From the IMG/VR virus record IMGVR_UViG_3300040960_001159, positions 1 through 31,100 of that record: 31,100 nt of DNA; one strand, given 5' to 3'. The notes below the pieces were generated by a model. That model made no database searches. It had not been told where the DNA came from and was given only the letters and a program-made list of their open reading frames with translations. This document shows positions 5,893 to 12,881 of this stretch, piece after piece; position 1 is the first letter of the stretch, and every line of letters starts with the position of its first letter. The translations under genes and the position numbers were made by a program. Source of the stretch: a virus.

Positions 5893-5921
5893 ATTATACC
5901 CCGTTATTGATATTTAGTCAA
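5893..5921 (-). promoter_or_regulatory. sigma70-type early promoter of the small-gene group
   Basis: Minus-strand TTGACT (5921-5916), 17-base spacer, TATAAT (5898-5893), with the -10 inside the near-palindrome GGGTATAATACCC. Same consensus as at 5069 and 6846. Confidence 0.83.
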
Positions 5922-5946
5922 ATTTTTCTGATCGACCCTACAGACC

Positions 5947-5973
5947 AAAAATTTTGGCGGATTTTTTTCCGCC
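5947..5973 (-). terminator. probable terminator after the 86-aa gene
   Basis: Minus-strand GGCGGA-AAAAAA-TCCGCC (5973-5956), followed by AAAATTTTT. The stem is strong but the T-run is displaced by four A, so efficiency is uncertain. It lies between the stop of the 86-aa gene and the next early promoter. Confidence 0.6.
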
Positions 5974-5984
5974 GATCTGGGAAA

Positions 5985-6245
5985 CTACTTTCGCTTTTTG
6001 GTTTCAGAGGGTTTGTACCCCCACATCTTAGGGTTAACTGTACCTTCAGTCCACTCCATACTTCTTACATCACGATACTTGTCCCAATATTGATCAAAGA
6101 TATCAGAACGAAGTCCTTGTACTATATCATACTTCTGCGTATCATCATCACCGTAAGAAATAATATAGGAGTCTCTTGGCAGACTCTTATCCTCAGCAAG
6201 AGATGGGTCGCAATTCACATGAATAATATTAATACCCTTCCCCAT
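5985..6245 (-). CDS. 86-aa conserved cyanophage hypothetical protein
   Basis: Starts MGKGINIIHVNCDPSLAEDK and ends with a basic tail (KPSETKKRK). The frame is open upstream to 6323, but that overlaps the preceding gene; ATG 6245-6243 lies just after its stop, with GGAGG about eleven bases upstream. A mixed alpha/beta character is likely, with an aromatic central part (FDQYWDKYRDV). I recall close relatives in cyanomyoviruses but no function. It forms a two-gene unit with the DUF6433-like gene. Confidence 0.75.
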   Translation of the reverse strand: MGKGINIIHVNCDPSLAEDKSLPRDSYIISYGDDDTQKYDIVQGLRSDIFDQYWDKYRDVRSMEWTEGTVNPKMWGYKPSETKKRK

Positions 6246-6246
6246 A

Positions 6247-6825
6247 TCAAGAACGACCTCCCCACTTAATATCTGGATAGGCTTGAGAAATAACTTCCTT
6301 TGTAATTTTATATTTGGTATCAAGTTTCTTATCCTTCACCAAACAAACAATCTCTGCTTCAAGAGGATGGAGACCTTGAAGAATATTAATGAACATCGTT
6401 TCTCTACGGAGAGAACTGAGTCCATCATTACCACCCTTCACAAAGTTATAAAACTTCTGATACTCTTTACGAATAGAAGAACGACCTTGGTCCTGAGAAC
6501 CAAGAGAACTTGTATCAAGTTCTTCCATTTTATCTACTGCATCAGCAATTTTCTCACTCAAGGTTCCAGAAAAAGAATCTTGTTCATTGAGTGCTGAGTA
6601 AGGAACATCTCCCTCTGGAAGAACTGAGATGATACTTTCATCAAAGTTCCAGATGAACAGAGACTTCAAACAAGGATGTTCAAACTTTTTAAGTGCTTCT
6701 ACTTTCTTTGCATTACTCCTTTGTTTCTGAACGATGTTAAAAACTTCAAAAACAAAAGGATTTGCTGGGAGATCAGGGATTGCCTGATTAGTCGTCTTCT
6801 TCTTCGTCGTTGATTTCGTAGTCAT
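6247..6825 (-). CDS. DUF6433-like conserved phage protein
   Basis: A 192-aa protein typical of T4-like cyanophages. Characteristic segments are NPFVFEVFNIVQKQRS, LFIWNFDESIISVLPEG, FYNFVKGGNDGLSSLRRE, LHPLEAEIVCLVKDKKL and the closing YPDIKWGGRS. The family name DUF6433 is from memory; the function is unknown. The N-terminal dozen residues are Lys/Thr-rich and probably disordered. I use ATG 6825-6823; an in-frame GTG at 6834 lies only about five bases after the predicted transcription start. Confidence 0.8.
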   Translation of the reverse strand: MTTKSTTKKKTTNQAIPDLPANPFVFEVFNIVQKQRSNAKKVEALKKFEHPCLKSLFIWNFDESIISVLPEGDVPYSALNEQDSFSGTLSEKIADAVDKMEELDTSSLGSQDQGRSSIRKEYQKFYNFVKGGNDGLSSLRRETMFINILQGLHPLEAEIVCLVKDKKLDTKYKITKEVISQAYPDIKWGGRS

Positions 6826-6845
6826 AGTATCCACAATTTAAAATG

Positions 6846-6874
6846 ATTATACCGTATTTAGTTTATAGAGTCAA
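6846..6874 (-). promoter_or_regulatory. sigma70-type early promoter of the DUF6433-like gene
   Basis: Minus-strand TTGACT (6874-6869), 17-base spacer, TATAAT (6851-6846). The -35 box is formed by the Leu-Asp-Ser codons near the end of endonuclease B, and the stop codon of that gene lies in the spacer. Confidence 0.83.
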
Positions 6875-7451
6875 GGAGTTTATTTTTTCTTTTTCTTTTA
6901 AGTATTCTATCTCTATTTTTAGCATAATATTCTCTTTCTTTCCTTCTAACTTCTTCTCTATTTTTCTCTCTATACTCTCTTTGCTTTTCATTTATTTTAT
7001 CTCTGTTTTTATCAGCATATTCTTTTTGTCTCTGATTTAAAATTTCTCTTCTATTTGCATTCCTTTCATTTGTTTTTCTATTAAATTCTTCTCTGTTTTC
7101 TTCTCTCCATCTTTTCAATTTTTTAGCAGCGTTTATTTTATTCCTCAATAATGCATTTTCTTTTTCTTTTTTAGTTAAATATTTTCTTGCTCCACCTTTT
7201 CCGCCGTGAACCATATTAACTAAAATTCCACCTTCACATTTTCTTCCATATAAAGCAATCAAATACTGTTCGTGTTTATATGCTTCATCTTCTATTTCAA
7301 AGTTTTTGAGTATTAGTATTTGATTTCTATTTTTTGGTAATAAATTTTGACCATTATTTCTTATGTGTTTCTGATAAGCTCTATCTCCCGATCCCTTTCC
7401 AATGTAATAGGGAGTCCTATCTTCACGCAAATAAGCGTAAGTGTAATACAT
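6858..7451 (-). CDS. free-standing GIY-YIG homing endonuclease B
   Basis: A 197-aa paralogue of the protein at 1237-1839. The N-terminus MYYTYAYLREDRTPYYIGKG has the same YxY...YIG core, and the segment YKHEQYLIALYGRKCEGG is nearly the same as in A. From about residue 100 it becomes a charged repeat rich in N-R-E-K (ADKNRDKINEKQ, REKNREEVRRKE), probably DNA-binding. It lies between a membrane protein gene and a DUF6433-like gene, with a terminator and a perfect late box in front. The first nine coding bases equal those of A, and the leader core is identical over 18 bases, so the leaders share an origin. Confidence 0.88.
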   Translation of the reverse strand: MYYTYAYLREDRTPYYIGKGSGDRAYQKHIRNNGQNLLPKNRNQILILKNFEIEDEAYKHEQYLIALYGRKCEGGILVNMVHGGKGGARKYLTKKEKENALLRNKINAAKKLKRWREENREEFNRKTNERNANRREILNQRQKEYADKNRDKINEKQREYREKNREEVRRKEREYYAKNRDRILKRKRKNKLLDSIN

Positions 7452-7475
7452 CTACTCTGTTGTGATTCGCAATAG

Positions 7476-7483
7476 TATTTATA
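7476..7483 (-). promoter_or_regulatory. T4-type late promoter of endonuclease B
   Basis: Perfect TATAAATA on the minus strand, 24 bases upstream of the ATG, as in copy A. Part of the shared 18-base core at 7476-7493. Confidence 0.75.
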
Positions 7484-7509
7484 CAAGAAAAGGTGCCGAA
7501 GCACCCTTT
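7484..7509 (-). terminator. UUCG-loop intrinsic terminator ending the glycan operon
   Basis: Minus-strand GGTGC-TTCG-GCACC (7505-7492) is extended outward by one G-T and three A-T pairs to a 9-bp stem (7509-7488) and followed by TTTTCTT. It separates the long upstream operon from the late promoter of endonuclease B. Confidence 0.88.
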
Positions 7510-7544
7510 CACCTGATAGTTGCGAATCACACAGGTATTACTAT

Positions 7545-7778
7545 TTATTCATCAATTTCATCATCGTACTCTTCATCATCAAAATAATCGGGATTAAATG
7601 AAACTGCCAAAACTTCATCGGGAATTACATTTCCATTTTGATCGTAGAATTCTGGATGCAACTTTGGAATTTCCCGATAGTTCATCATATATTCTCTAGC
7701 AGTCCACCCAATCACAAGTCCCACTATAAGAAATAGAATAGTCAGAAATGAACCAAAAACTAGACTAACTGCTAACAT
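7545..7778 (-). CDS. 77-aa single-span membrane protein
   Basis: Residues 1-25 (VFGSFLTILFLIVGLVIG) form one membrane helix, followed by a soluble tail with EYMMNYREIPKLHPEFYD and a strongly acidic end (YFDDEEYDDEIDE). Similar proteins occur in cyanomyoviruses; function unknown. AGGAG lies about eight bases upstream. It may be expressed by read-through of the glycan operon and from a possible late box at 7962-7969. Confidence 0.8.
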   Translation of the reverse strand: MLAVSLVFGSFLTILFLIVGLVIGWTAREYMMNYREIPKLHPEFYDQNGNVIPDEVLAVSFNPDYFDDEEYDDEIDE

Positions 7779-7961
7779 TTTTCTTTCTCCTGGGAATTAC
7801 TTTTCTCTTCCTTGACTTGAAGGAAAATTCGAAATAGATAGTAACTTCCCTATTCAGAAAGCAAACCATCTTTTCGAAGATGATGTGAAATGGATAAGTT
7901 TGCTTTCTTTTACCTCCATTAAGTAGAAAGTCAACACCACGGTTCTTGTGGTCTTCTGGTT
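7779..7961 (-). other. non-coding spacer with a nested inverted repeat
   Basis: About 180 bases without a convincing gene. Its main feature is a 10-bp perfect inverted repeat, GAAAGCAAAC at 7857-7866 against 7898-7907. It encloses a 6-bp hairpin at 7867-7882 (CATCTT / AAGATG) that abuts the left arm. No T-run follows on the minus strand. In mRNA it could form a bulged stem upstream of the membrane protein gene. Confidence 0.5.
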
Positions 7962-7969
7962 TATTTATG
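7962..7969 (-). promoter_or_regulatory. possible late promoter of the membrane protein gene
   Basis: CATAAATA on the minus strand, one mismatch from TATAAATA, directly after the glutaredoxin stop. The long leader it would give (about 170 bases) contains the inverted repeat at 7857-7907. Single short motif in AT-rich DNA. Confidence 0.35.
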
Positions 7970-8212
7970 TCAGGACTTGATGATTTGTTGTTCTTTGAGG
8001 TATTTGATCGTCTCAACACATCCTCCTATCTTAGTGTCTTCATACATAACTTGTGGAAAGGTAGATCCATTACCAAAGATAGAGTAAAACTCATCTTTAG
8101 AAAAGTCTTCATTCAAAGTATAAACCACGAACTGACTATCTGTCAACTCCAATACTGTTTTAATTTTGGTACAAAAAGGACAATTTTCTTTCGAATAAAC
8201 TACATAGCTCAT
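7970..8212 (-). CDS. glutaredoxin
   Basis: An 80-aa dithiol glutaredoxin. The active site CPFC is at residues 11-14 after the first beta strand, the cis-Pro motif TFPQV at 51-55, and GGCVET at 63-68 completes the glutathione-binding site. Length is typical of phage glutaredoxins, which usually reduce ribonucleotide reductase. No reductase gene is present in this window. The GGAG ribosome site overlaps the stop region of the preceding 1210-aa gene, indicating co-transcription with the glycan operon. Confidence 0.92.
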   Translation of the reverse strand: MSYVVYSKENCPFCTKIKTVLELTDSQFVVYTLNEDFSKDEFYSIFGNGSTFPQVMYEDTKIGGCVETIKYLKEQQIIKS

Positions 8213-8224
8213 AATTTTAAACTC

Positions 8225-11200
8225 CTAATTTCTTTCCAGGATAACTAGACCATCACTGCTAGTCTCCACTTTTCTAAACTTCCACTCTGAATTGTTAGTA
8301 ATAAAATCAATGATACATACTAGAATTCCTTTTGAATCTGGCGATTCTCCCTGGAAAGCATACTGACATGTTCCGTTAAAAACAAGATACTTTTTGACTT
8401 TTTGATGGTGGAGACTTAATTGACTTTGAAGATGGTGATATTCATGATAAGTATCAATGTACAAAAGATCAGTCTGTTCAATATCAACCATTGTATTTTC
8501 AGATTGATAATATTTAACATCCTTACCCTGAGAGATTGCTTTTTTAAACAGATTATCAACTAATGCTTTCTTTTCATTTTCATAAGTTCTAAGTGTAGCA
8601 TCAGTATTTAAAAATGCTGTCGTACTTACTCCACTACCATCACCGAATTCAGTAATGTGTTTACACTCCTTTGCCAGTTCGTAAAGAACTGACACATTCT
8701 TTTTGATTCCATTTGGTGTTTGAAGAATTCTATTGTACTCATTACTAAAATCAAACTGCTTTTGCTTAGGAACAACTCTTACACCTATTTTAATCAGGTT
8801 ATCAAAAACTGTCTTGGTGTACTCACCATTCATCTCATGATTATGGTATAGATCAAGAAGGATCTCCTTGCTTCTAACAGTTTTTTCCCACCACCATCCA
8901 GAAATTGCTTTCTCAAATAAAAGACCATATCTACCAGGGTATTCTACATCAGTAATCAATGGTTTGCAATCAAAATCTGCAAATACTAGACCCCACTCAG
9001 CGTAAATATAACAGTCCTGCCACTGACTACGGCGCTCTGCAAAGCGACTAATCAAAAAGTATGCTTCTGGTCTCCTAGGCATCAATACAATTGCTTGCTG
9101 AAGCAATCCCTTGGCAGTTCCATCTCTGGTTCCCTGCCGTTCATAACAGAATGCTCCTTTTATAAGCGCTTCATATGCGAGATCATCATCGGTAGACCTT
9201 TCAGCACATCTCAAAAAGTATGAGAGTGCGGGAGCAGTATGACCCCTCTCTTCATACCAAACACCGAGAGCAAAGTTCTTTTCTGGACTTTCAACATCCA
9301 TAGAAAAGTTTGTTAGTAAGGTTTGTATGTCATTCATTTTTGAAAAATTAACTGGTTCATAGAATAAAAACTTTTCAACTCTTGGAAGTTCAAAAATTTC
9401 TTTTGGAAGATTTTCTTTTGGATACTTGACAAGAATTGTATTTTTATCTCCAGAAGGGGAGATTGATCCTTCTTTTAAATCTAAGGATTCGTGAAAATCC
9501 TCAGTATCTTTAGCTGAATATTTAGAGGTTGCCAAATAACCAAATTTATCATCGTAATGTGTAAATGCCTTACACTTTATTTTCCTAATATCTGGATCAC
9601 CCATCCAAGAAAAATGCCATCCAAGGTCTTGTAAAATTTGTCCATCTTGGGCAATGAAATTAATTGGATATGGATTAAAAACATTTGACCTGATTTGAGT
9701 TGGCGTCGCTTTTAGTAAATGAGTTTTTGTAGCGACAAACATTCCTGTCCATTCTTTAGGAGACCTTGTATCTCTCATGTGAACACGATAATCTGCTCTT
9801 CCTTCCAGATGAACGATTGGAATTCTAGTTACAGATTGAAGATTGTTCTTTACGAAATTAGAAATGAATCCAATGCAATCTGGTTTGATAATTTCATCAA
9901 TATCACTGTGAATAAAAACAGTATCATCAGAATAATCATCTAATACACTGAGTAGTGCATCCTTTTGCATCCTCTCCCTTGCTCTAGCCCGAAGAGAATT
10001 TAAATTATTATTATTGCCATCATAACAATTATGATAGTCTATTTCTTGAATAATAAGATCTTCATCATCAGGAATATCTAATTTAATAATTCTGATTTTT
10101 TCTTTTGGTAATTTTAATTCATCTAATATCTTTTCAAGTTCATATTCTATCGGAGATCCACTCTGAGTTTTATTTGATTCACAAATGATAAACTCATCAA
10201 CATAATCTTTGAATATATTGATTCTCAACTCTAACATTTCTCTCCCAGTGGGAGCAAAAAATGGAAAATAATCTACAATTCTTTTTGATGACATATGCTT
10301 TTGCCTCCACATTTCTAATGTATTCTCGGATGAAATTTTATGAGTTTTATCATGCAAGGATGGGTTATGGTGCTCAGACTCTACAAAAGTTGTTCCTCCA
10401 CTGCAATCCTCAACAAAAAGTGGTACAGAATAAACCTTACCAAGACTATAAAATAGAGTCTCTACAAGGGGCATTACATCACTATCTTTCAATTCCAACT
10501 TATATGCACTTCCATCACAGTAAGAATCGATTATCTTTTTTGCATACTCACGATTTATAATATATGCAGTCACAGACCAATCATTCCATTCCCTAGGTTT
10601 TAATTCCAAAGAAGGTATGTCTCCACCTTCCCTAAGGTATGTCAGTTGAACACACTCCCAATCTTCTGGCAATTTATCAACAAATTCTTGCCAAGTAAAA
10701 TCCCAGTATTTAACTGTCTCTAGACTCAAATCATCTTCACAGAAAAATCCGTAATCATCTATAGTATGAGTATACCAATGCTTAATTGCCTTCAAATGAG
10801 ATACAGCACATCCGATTGTTCCTGGAAGAAGTTGATCTAGATACTTACCACAAACAATGTCATTAGAATATTTGAATCTCTTTGAGATGATAGGTGTTGG
10901 TTTTATTTGATACTCACCAAATTGAGAATCAATATTTTTTCTTCTGCCTATAGATTCTTCAAGACTTATGTAGTATACCTTAGGAAAGTTTTCAAGCTTT
11001 CCAGTTCCATGCTTTTTGTTGATATCAGGTATCATGTGTGTTCTCGAATCTTGCTTTTTTGCTATAAAAGTTTGCTTTCCAGTTTGATTTAGATTCCAAA
11101 TAATATCAGATTTGAAATGGTAATCAGTAATTTTTAAACTTTTTTGCTTATTGATTTCTATATGATGTTGGGCAAGAACATAATCTTCTTGCCATTGAAG

Positions 11201-11857
11201 TTCATCACCACTGTAGATGTGTGATAGTGAATTTCTAACCTTTTCTCTTAGATTAGTATCTGTATGATGAGCTTCAAAATGTTCTATTCTTTTTTTATCT
11301 GGATGAGGTATGTGAATAATATGATGATTATAGCATACTTTCTTCTTAGTTAATCCCAGATATTCTAATCTAGCGACTATTTCATCGTCTTCATATGCAT
11401 AATACTGAGTATTAATTTCATTGTACCCACCAACCTTGGCATAATTTTCTGAAGTAATAAAAAGAAGTCCCCTCAAATACTTGAAGTAGGGACTCGAACT
11501 TATGGGTTCTTTCTCGTCAGTTTGACCACAAACAAAAGAGTGTGCGTCAACTTTGTAATAATCAAAGAAGTTAAAATATGGACTTAGGATATAATCACCA
11601 TCAACTTTTAAAATATAATCTCCAGTAGCTAAACTTGCTGCAAGATTTAATGGTTGTGGTTGATTAAAATACTTTTGATCTGGAACCGTAATCACAAAAA
11701 TTCTTGGGTCAAGTTTTGTCAGATAATCTATTGGTTCATCCGAACTCCAGTCAACAATAATAATTTCGTGTATTTCTTTATAGTTTAACCATGATGCAAG
11801 AGATATCTTTAATGGTTCTACCCTATTCTTGCATGAACATATTAGTGATACCTTCAT
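8225..11857 (-). CDS. five-module glycan enzyme: GT2, GT25, GT17, TPR-like, methyltransferase-like
   Basis: A 1210-aa protein. Residues 1-250 form a GT2-type GT-A domain (CSCKNR start, VDWSS, DGDYIL at 86-91 as the metal-binding motif, YEDDE at 155-159). Residues 290-490 resemble GT25 LPS transferases (YYISLEES, GTIGCAVSHLKAIKHW, FCEDDL at 372-377). Residues 525-830 are GT17-like (LELRINIFKDYVDEFIICES, HSDIDEI at 650-656, GWHFSWMGD at 746-754). Residues 860-1000 look helical and TPR-like (NFALGVWYEERG, AYEALIKGAFCYERQG). Residues 1055-1210 resemble a class I methyltransferase of the Methyltransf_24 type (TEFGDGSGVSTTAFL, LLYIDTYHEYHHL, KYLVFNG). All modules act on glycans or sugar products, so one chain may carry out several steps. 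Start and stop are coupled to neighbours (ATGA at 11854). Acceptor unknown. Confidence 0.8.
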   Translation of the reverse strand: MKVSLICSCKNRVEPLKISLASWLNYKEIHEIIIVDWSSDEPIDYLTKLDPRIFVITVPDQKYFNQPQPLNLAASLATGDYILKVDGDYILSPYFNFFDYYKVDAHSFVCGQTDEKEPISSSPYFKYLRGLLFITSENYAKVGGYNEINTQYYAYEDDEIVARLEYLGLTKKKVCYNHHIIHIPHPDKKRIEHFEAHHTDTNLREKVRNSLSHIYSGDELQWQEDYVLAQHHIEINKQKSLKITDYHFKSDIIWNLNQTGKQTFIAKKQDSRTHMIPDINKKHGTGKLENFPKVYYISLEESIGRRKNIDSQFGEYQIKPTPIISKRFKYSNDIVCGKYLDQLLPGTIGCAVSHLKAIKHWYTHTIDDYGFFCEDDLSLETVKYWDFTWQEFVDKLPEDWECVQLTYLREGGDIPSLELKPREWNDWSVTAYIINREYAKKIIDSYCDGSAYKLELKDSDVMPLVETLFYSLGKVYSVPLFVEDCSGGTTFVESEHHNPSLHDKTHKISSENTLEMWRQKHMSSKRIVDYFPFFAPTGREMLELRINIFKDYVDEFIICESNKTQSGSPIEYELEKILDELKLPKEKIRIIKLDIPDDEDLIIQEIDYHNCYDGNNNNLNSLRARARERMQKDALLSVLDDYSDDTVFIHSDIDEIIKPDCIGFISNFVKNNLQSVTRIPIVHLEGRADYRVHMRDTRSPKEWTGMFVATKTHLLKATPTQIRSNVFNPYPINFIAQDGQILQDLGWHFSWMGDPDIRKIKCKAFTHYDDKFGYLATSKYSAKDTEDFHESLDLKEGSISPSGDKNTILVKYPKENLPKEIFELPRVEKFLFYEPVNFSKMNDIQTLLTNFSMDVESPEKNFALGVWYEERGHTAPALSYFLRCAERSTDDDLAYEALIKGAFCYERQGTRDGTAKGLLQQAIVLMPRRPEAYFLISRFAERRSQWQDCYIYAEWGLVFADFDCKPLITDVEYPGRYGLLFEKAISGWWWEKTVRSKEILLDLYHNHEMNGEYTKTVFDNLIKIGVRVVPKQKQFDFSNEYNRILQTPNGIKKNVSVLYELAKECKHITEFGDGSGVSTTAFLNTDATLRTYENEKKALVDNLFKKAISQGKDVKYYQSENTMVDIEQTDLLYIDTYHEYHHLQSQLSLHHQKVKKYLVFNGTCQYAFQGESPDSKGILVCIIDFITNNSEWKFRKVETSSDGLVILERN

Positions 11858-12858
11858 ACTAAATCAAAAATAAAATCCCTAACAAATTTTTGTGAAATTC
11901 TCAAAAGATATGCAGCATTATCTTGGAATCCAAACGTCATGAGATAGTCATTACCATACTCACACATTCCAACTGCAAACTCCACCTCTGCTTCTAAGAA
12001 TGAAAATCTCCTGGATACTTTAGAGATCTGCCAATCCTTATCCCAAACAATGAAACGATGACGATATGTTCCATCCTTTCTATCTGCTTTACTCCTGAAA
12101 AGAAATGTCTCGTGGTTCAGTGCAATGTGTCTTCCAGAATCATCAAAAGGAATGACTTGTGAACCTCCGCGCAAATCAACACATCCCAAATCCTTCCAAT
12201 CAGTTACTATGACTTGAGAGGTCGTTTGCGTTCCAATATCAAATCGAACAACTTCAGTACCGTTAGTCCACTTCACAAAATGAAATGGCATGTCGATGAT
12301 TGGCATCCAATTCTTTTCACAATAAGAACCATCATCAACATGATGACCAGGAGTTGGGATACGATATTGCTTAACTTCCTTCACCCCATTCTCAGTAATC
12401 TCAATCTCAGAGAGTTCCATTCTACCCCTACCAGTGGGGTCAAGGTCTCTACGTACACCACACACATAGAGTTTTTCATCCCACCTCATGATACGGCAGT
12501 CTTCAAGTCCAACAAACTCCCAGAGTTCTTTATCTGGGAAACTGCTAGTATCAATATGATGATACCACTTGATAGACATATCATCATTCATCTCACACAT
12601 GATGTTCCATGTACGAAGACGAAGATCGTTCTCTGGGTGAATGTAGACTAGAGGTCCCCAGTGATGTTCAAATCTCTTTTTCTCAGAGTGAAATAGTGTA
12701 TAATTAATGTTCCTAAGATTACAAAGAATCCTACCATTATCATTATAGATGGAAGGATTAGTAAGTGCTGGTCCTTTCAGTTCATTGGATGGGATAATGA
12801 GAGGATGAATACTCCCACCATTCTCTAGAGCAAGTTTTACAAAGTTATCAGTAGTCAT
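11854..12858 (-). CDS. GH130-like five-bladed propeller glycan enzyme
   Basis: A 334-aa protein with the pattern of GH130 mannoside phosphorylases and related transferases: NPSIYNDNGRILCNLRN at 34-50, GLEDCRI at 117-123 (family GxEDPR), EKNWMP at 181-186, LRGGSQ, ALNHE and the final FAVGMCEYGNDYLMTFG. GH130 enzymes cleave beta-mannosides with phosphate; distant relatives are mannosyltransferases. The conserved Pro of EDPR is Cys here, so activity is uncertain. It lies 23 bases after the GT17-GT4 gene and overlaps the 1210-aa gene (ATGA). The context suggests trimming or transfer of mannose-like residues on the same glycan. Confidence 0.65.
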   Translation of the reverse strand: MTTDNFVKLALENGGSIHPLIIPSNELKGPALTNPSIYNDNGRILCNLRNINYTLFHSEKKRFEHHWGPLVYIHPENDLRLRTWNIMCEMNDDMSIKWYHHIDTSSFPDKELWEFVGLEDCRIMRWDEKLYVCGVRRDLDPTGRGRMELSEIEITENGVKEVKQYRIPTPGHHVDDGSYCEKNWMPIIDMPFHFVKWTNGTEVVRFDIGTQTTSQVIVTDWKDLGCVDLRGGSQVIPFDDSGRHIALNHETFLFRSKADRKDGTYRHRFIVWDKDWQISKVSRRFSFLEAEVEFAVGMCEYGNDYLMTFGFQDNAAYLLRISQKFVRDFIFDLV

Positions 12859-12881
12859 AAGATAGTCATTCCTATAGTTAA

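Larger units (their letters stand above)
7461..7531. repeat. 12-bp inverted repeat enclosing terminator and late promoter B
   Basis: TGTGATTCGCAA at 7461-7472 is the exact reverse complement of 7520-7531. The arms enclose the late box and the UUCG hairpin, as at 1851-1916, but with unrelated arm sequences. Confidence 0.75.

Noticed and set aside
7765-8019. 84-aa open frame overlapping glutaredoxin
   Set aside because: It overlaps the glutaredoxin gene by 50 bases and has no family resemblance. It crosses the inverted repeat, and no ribosome site supports a start.
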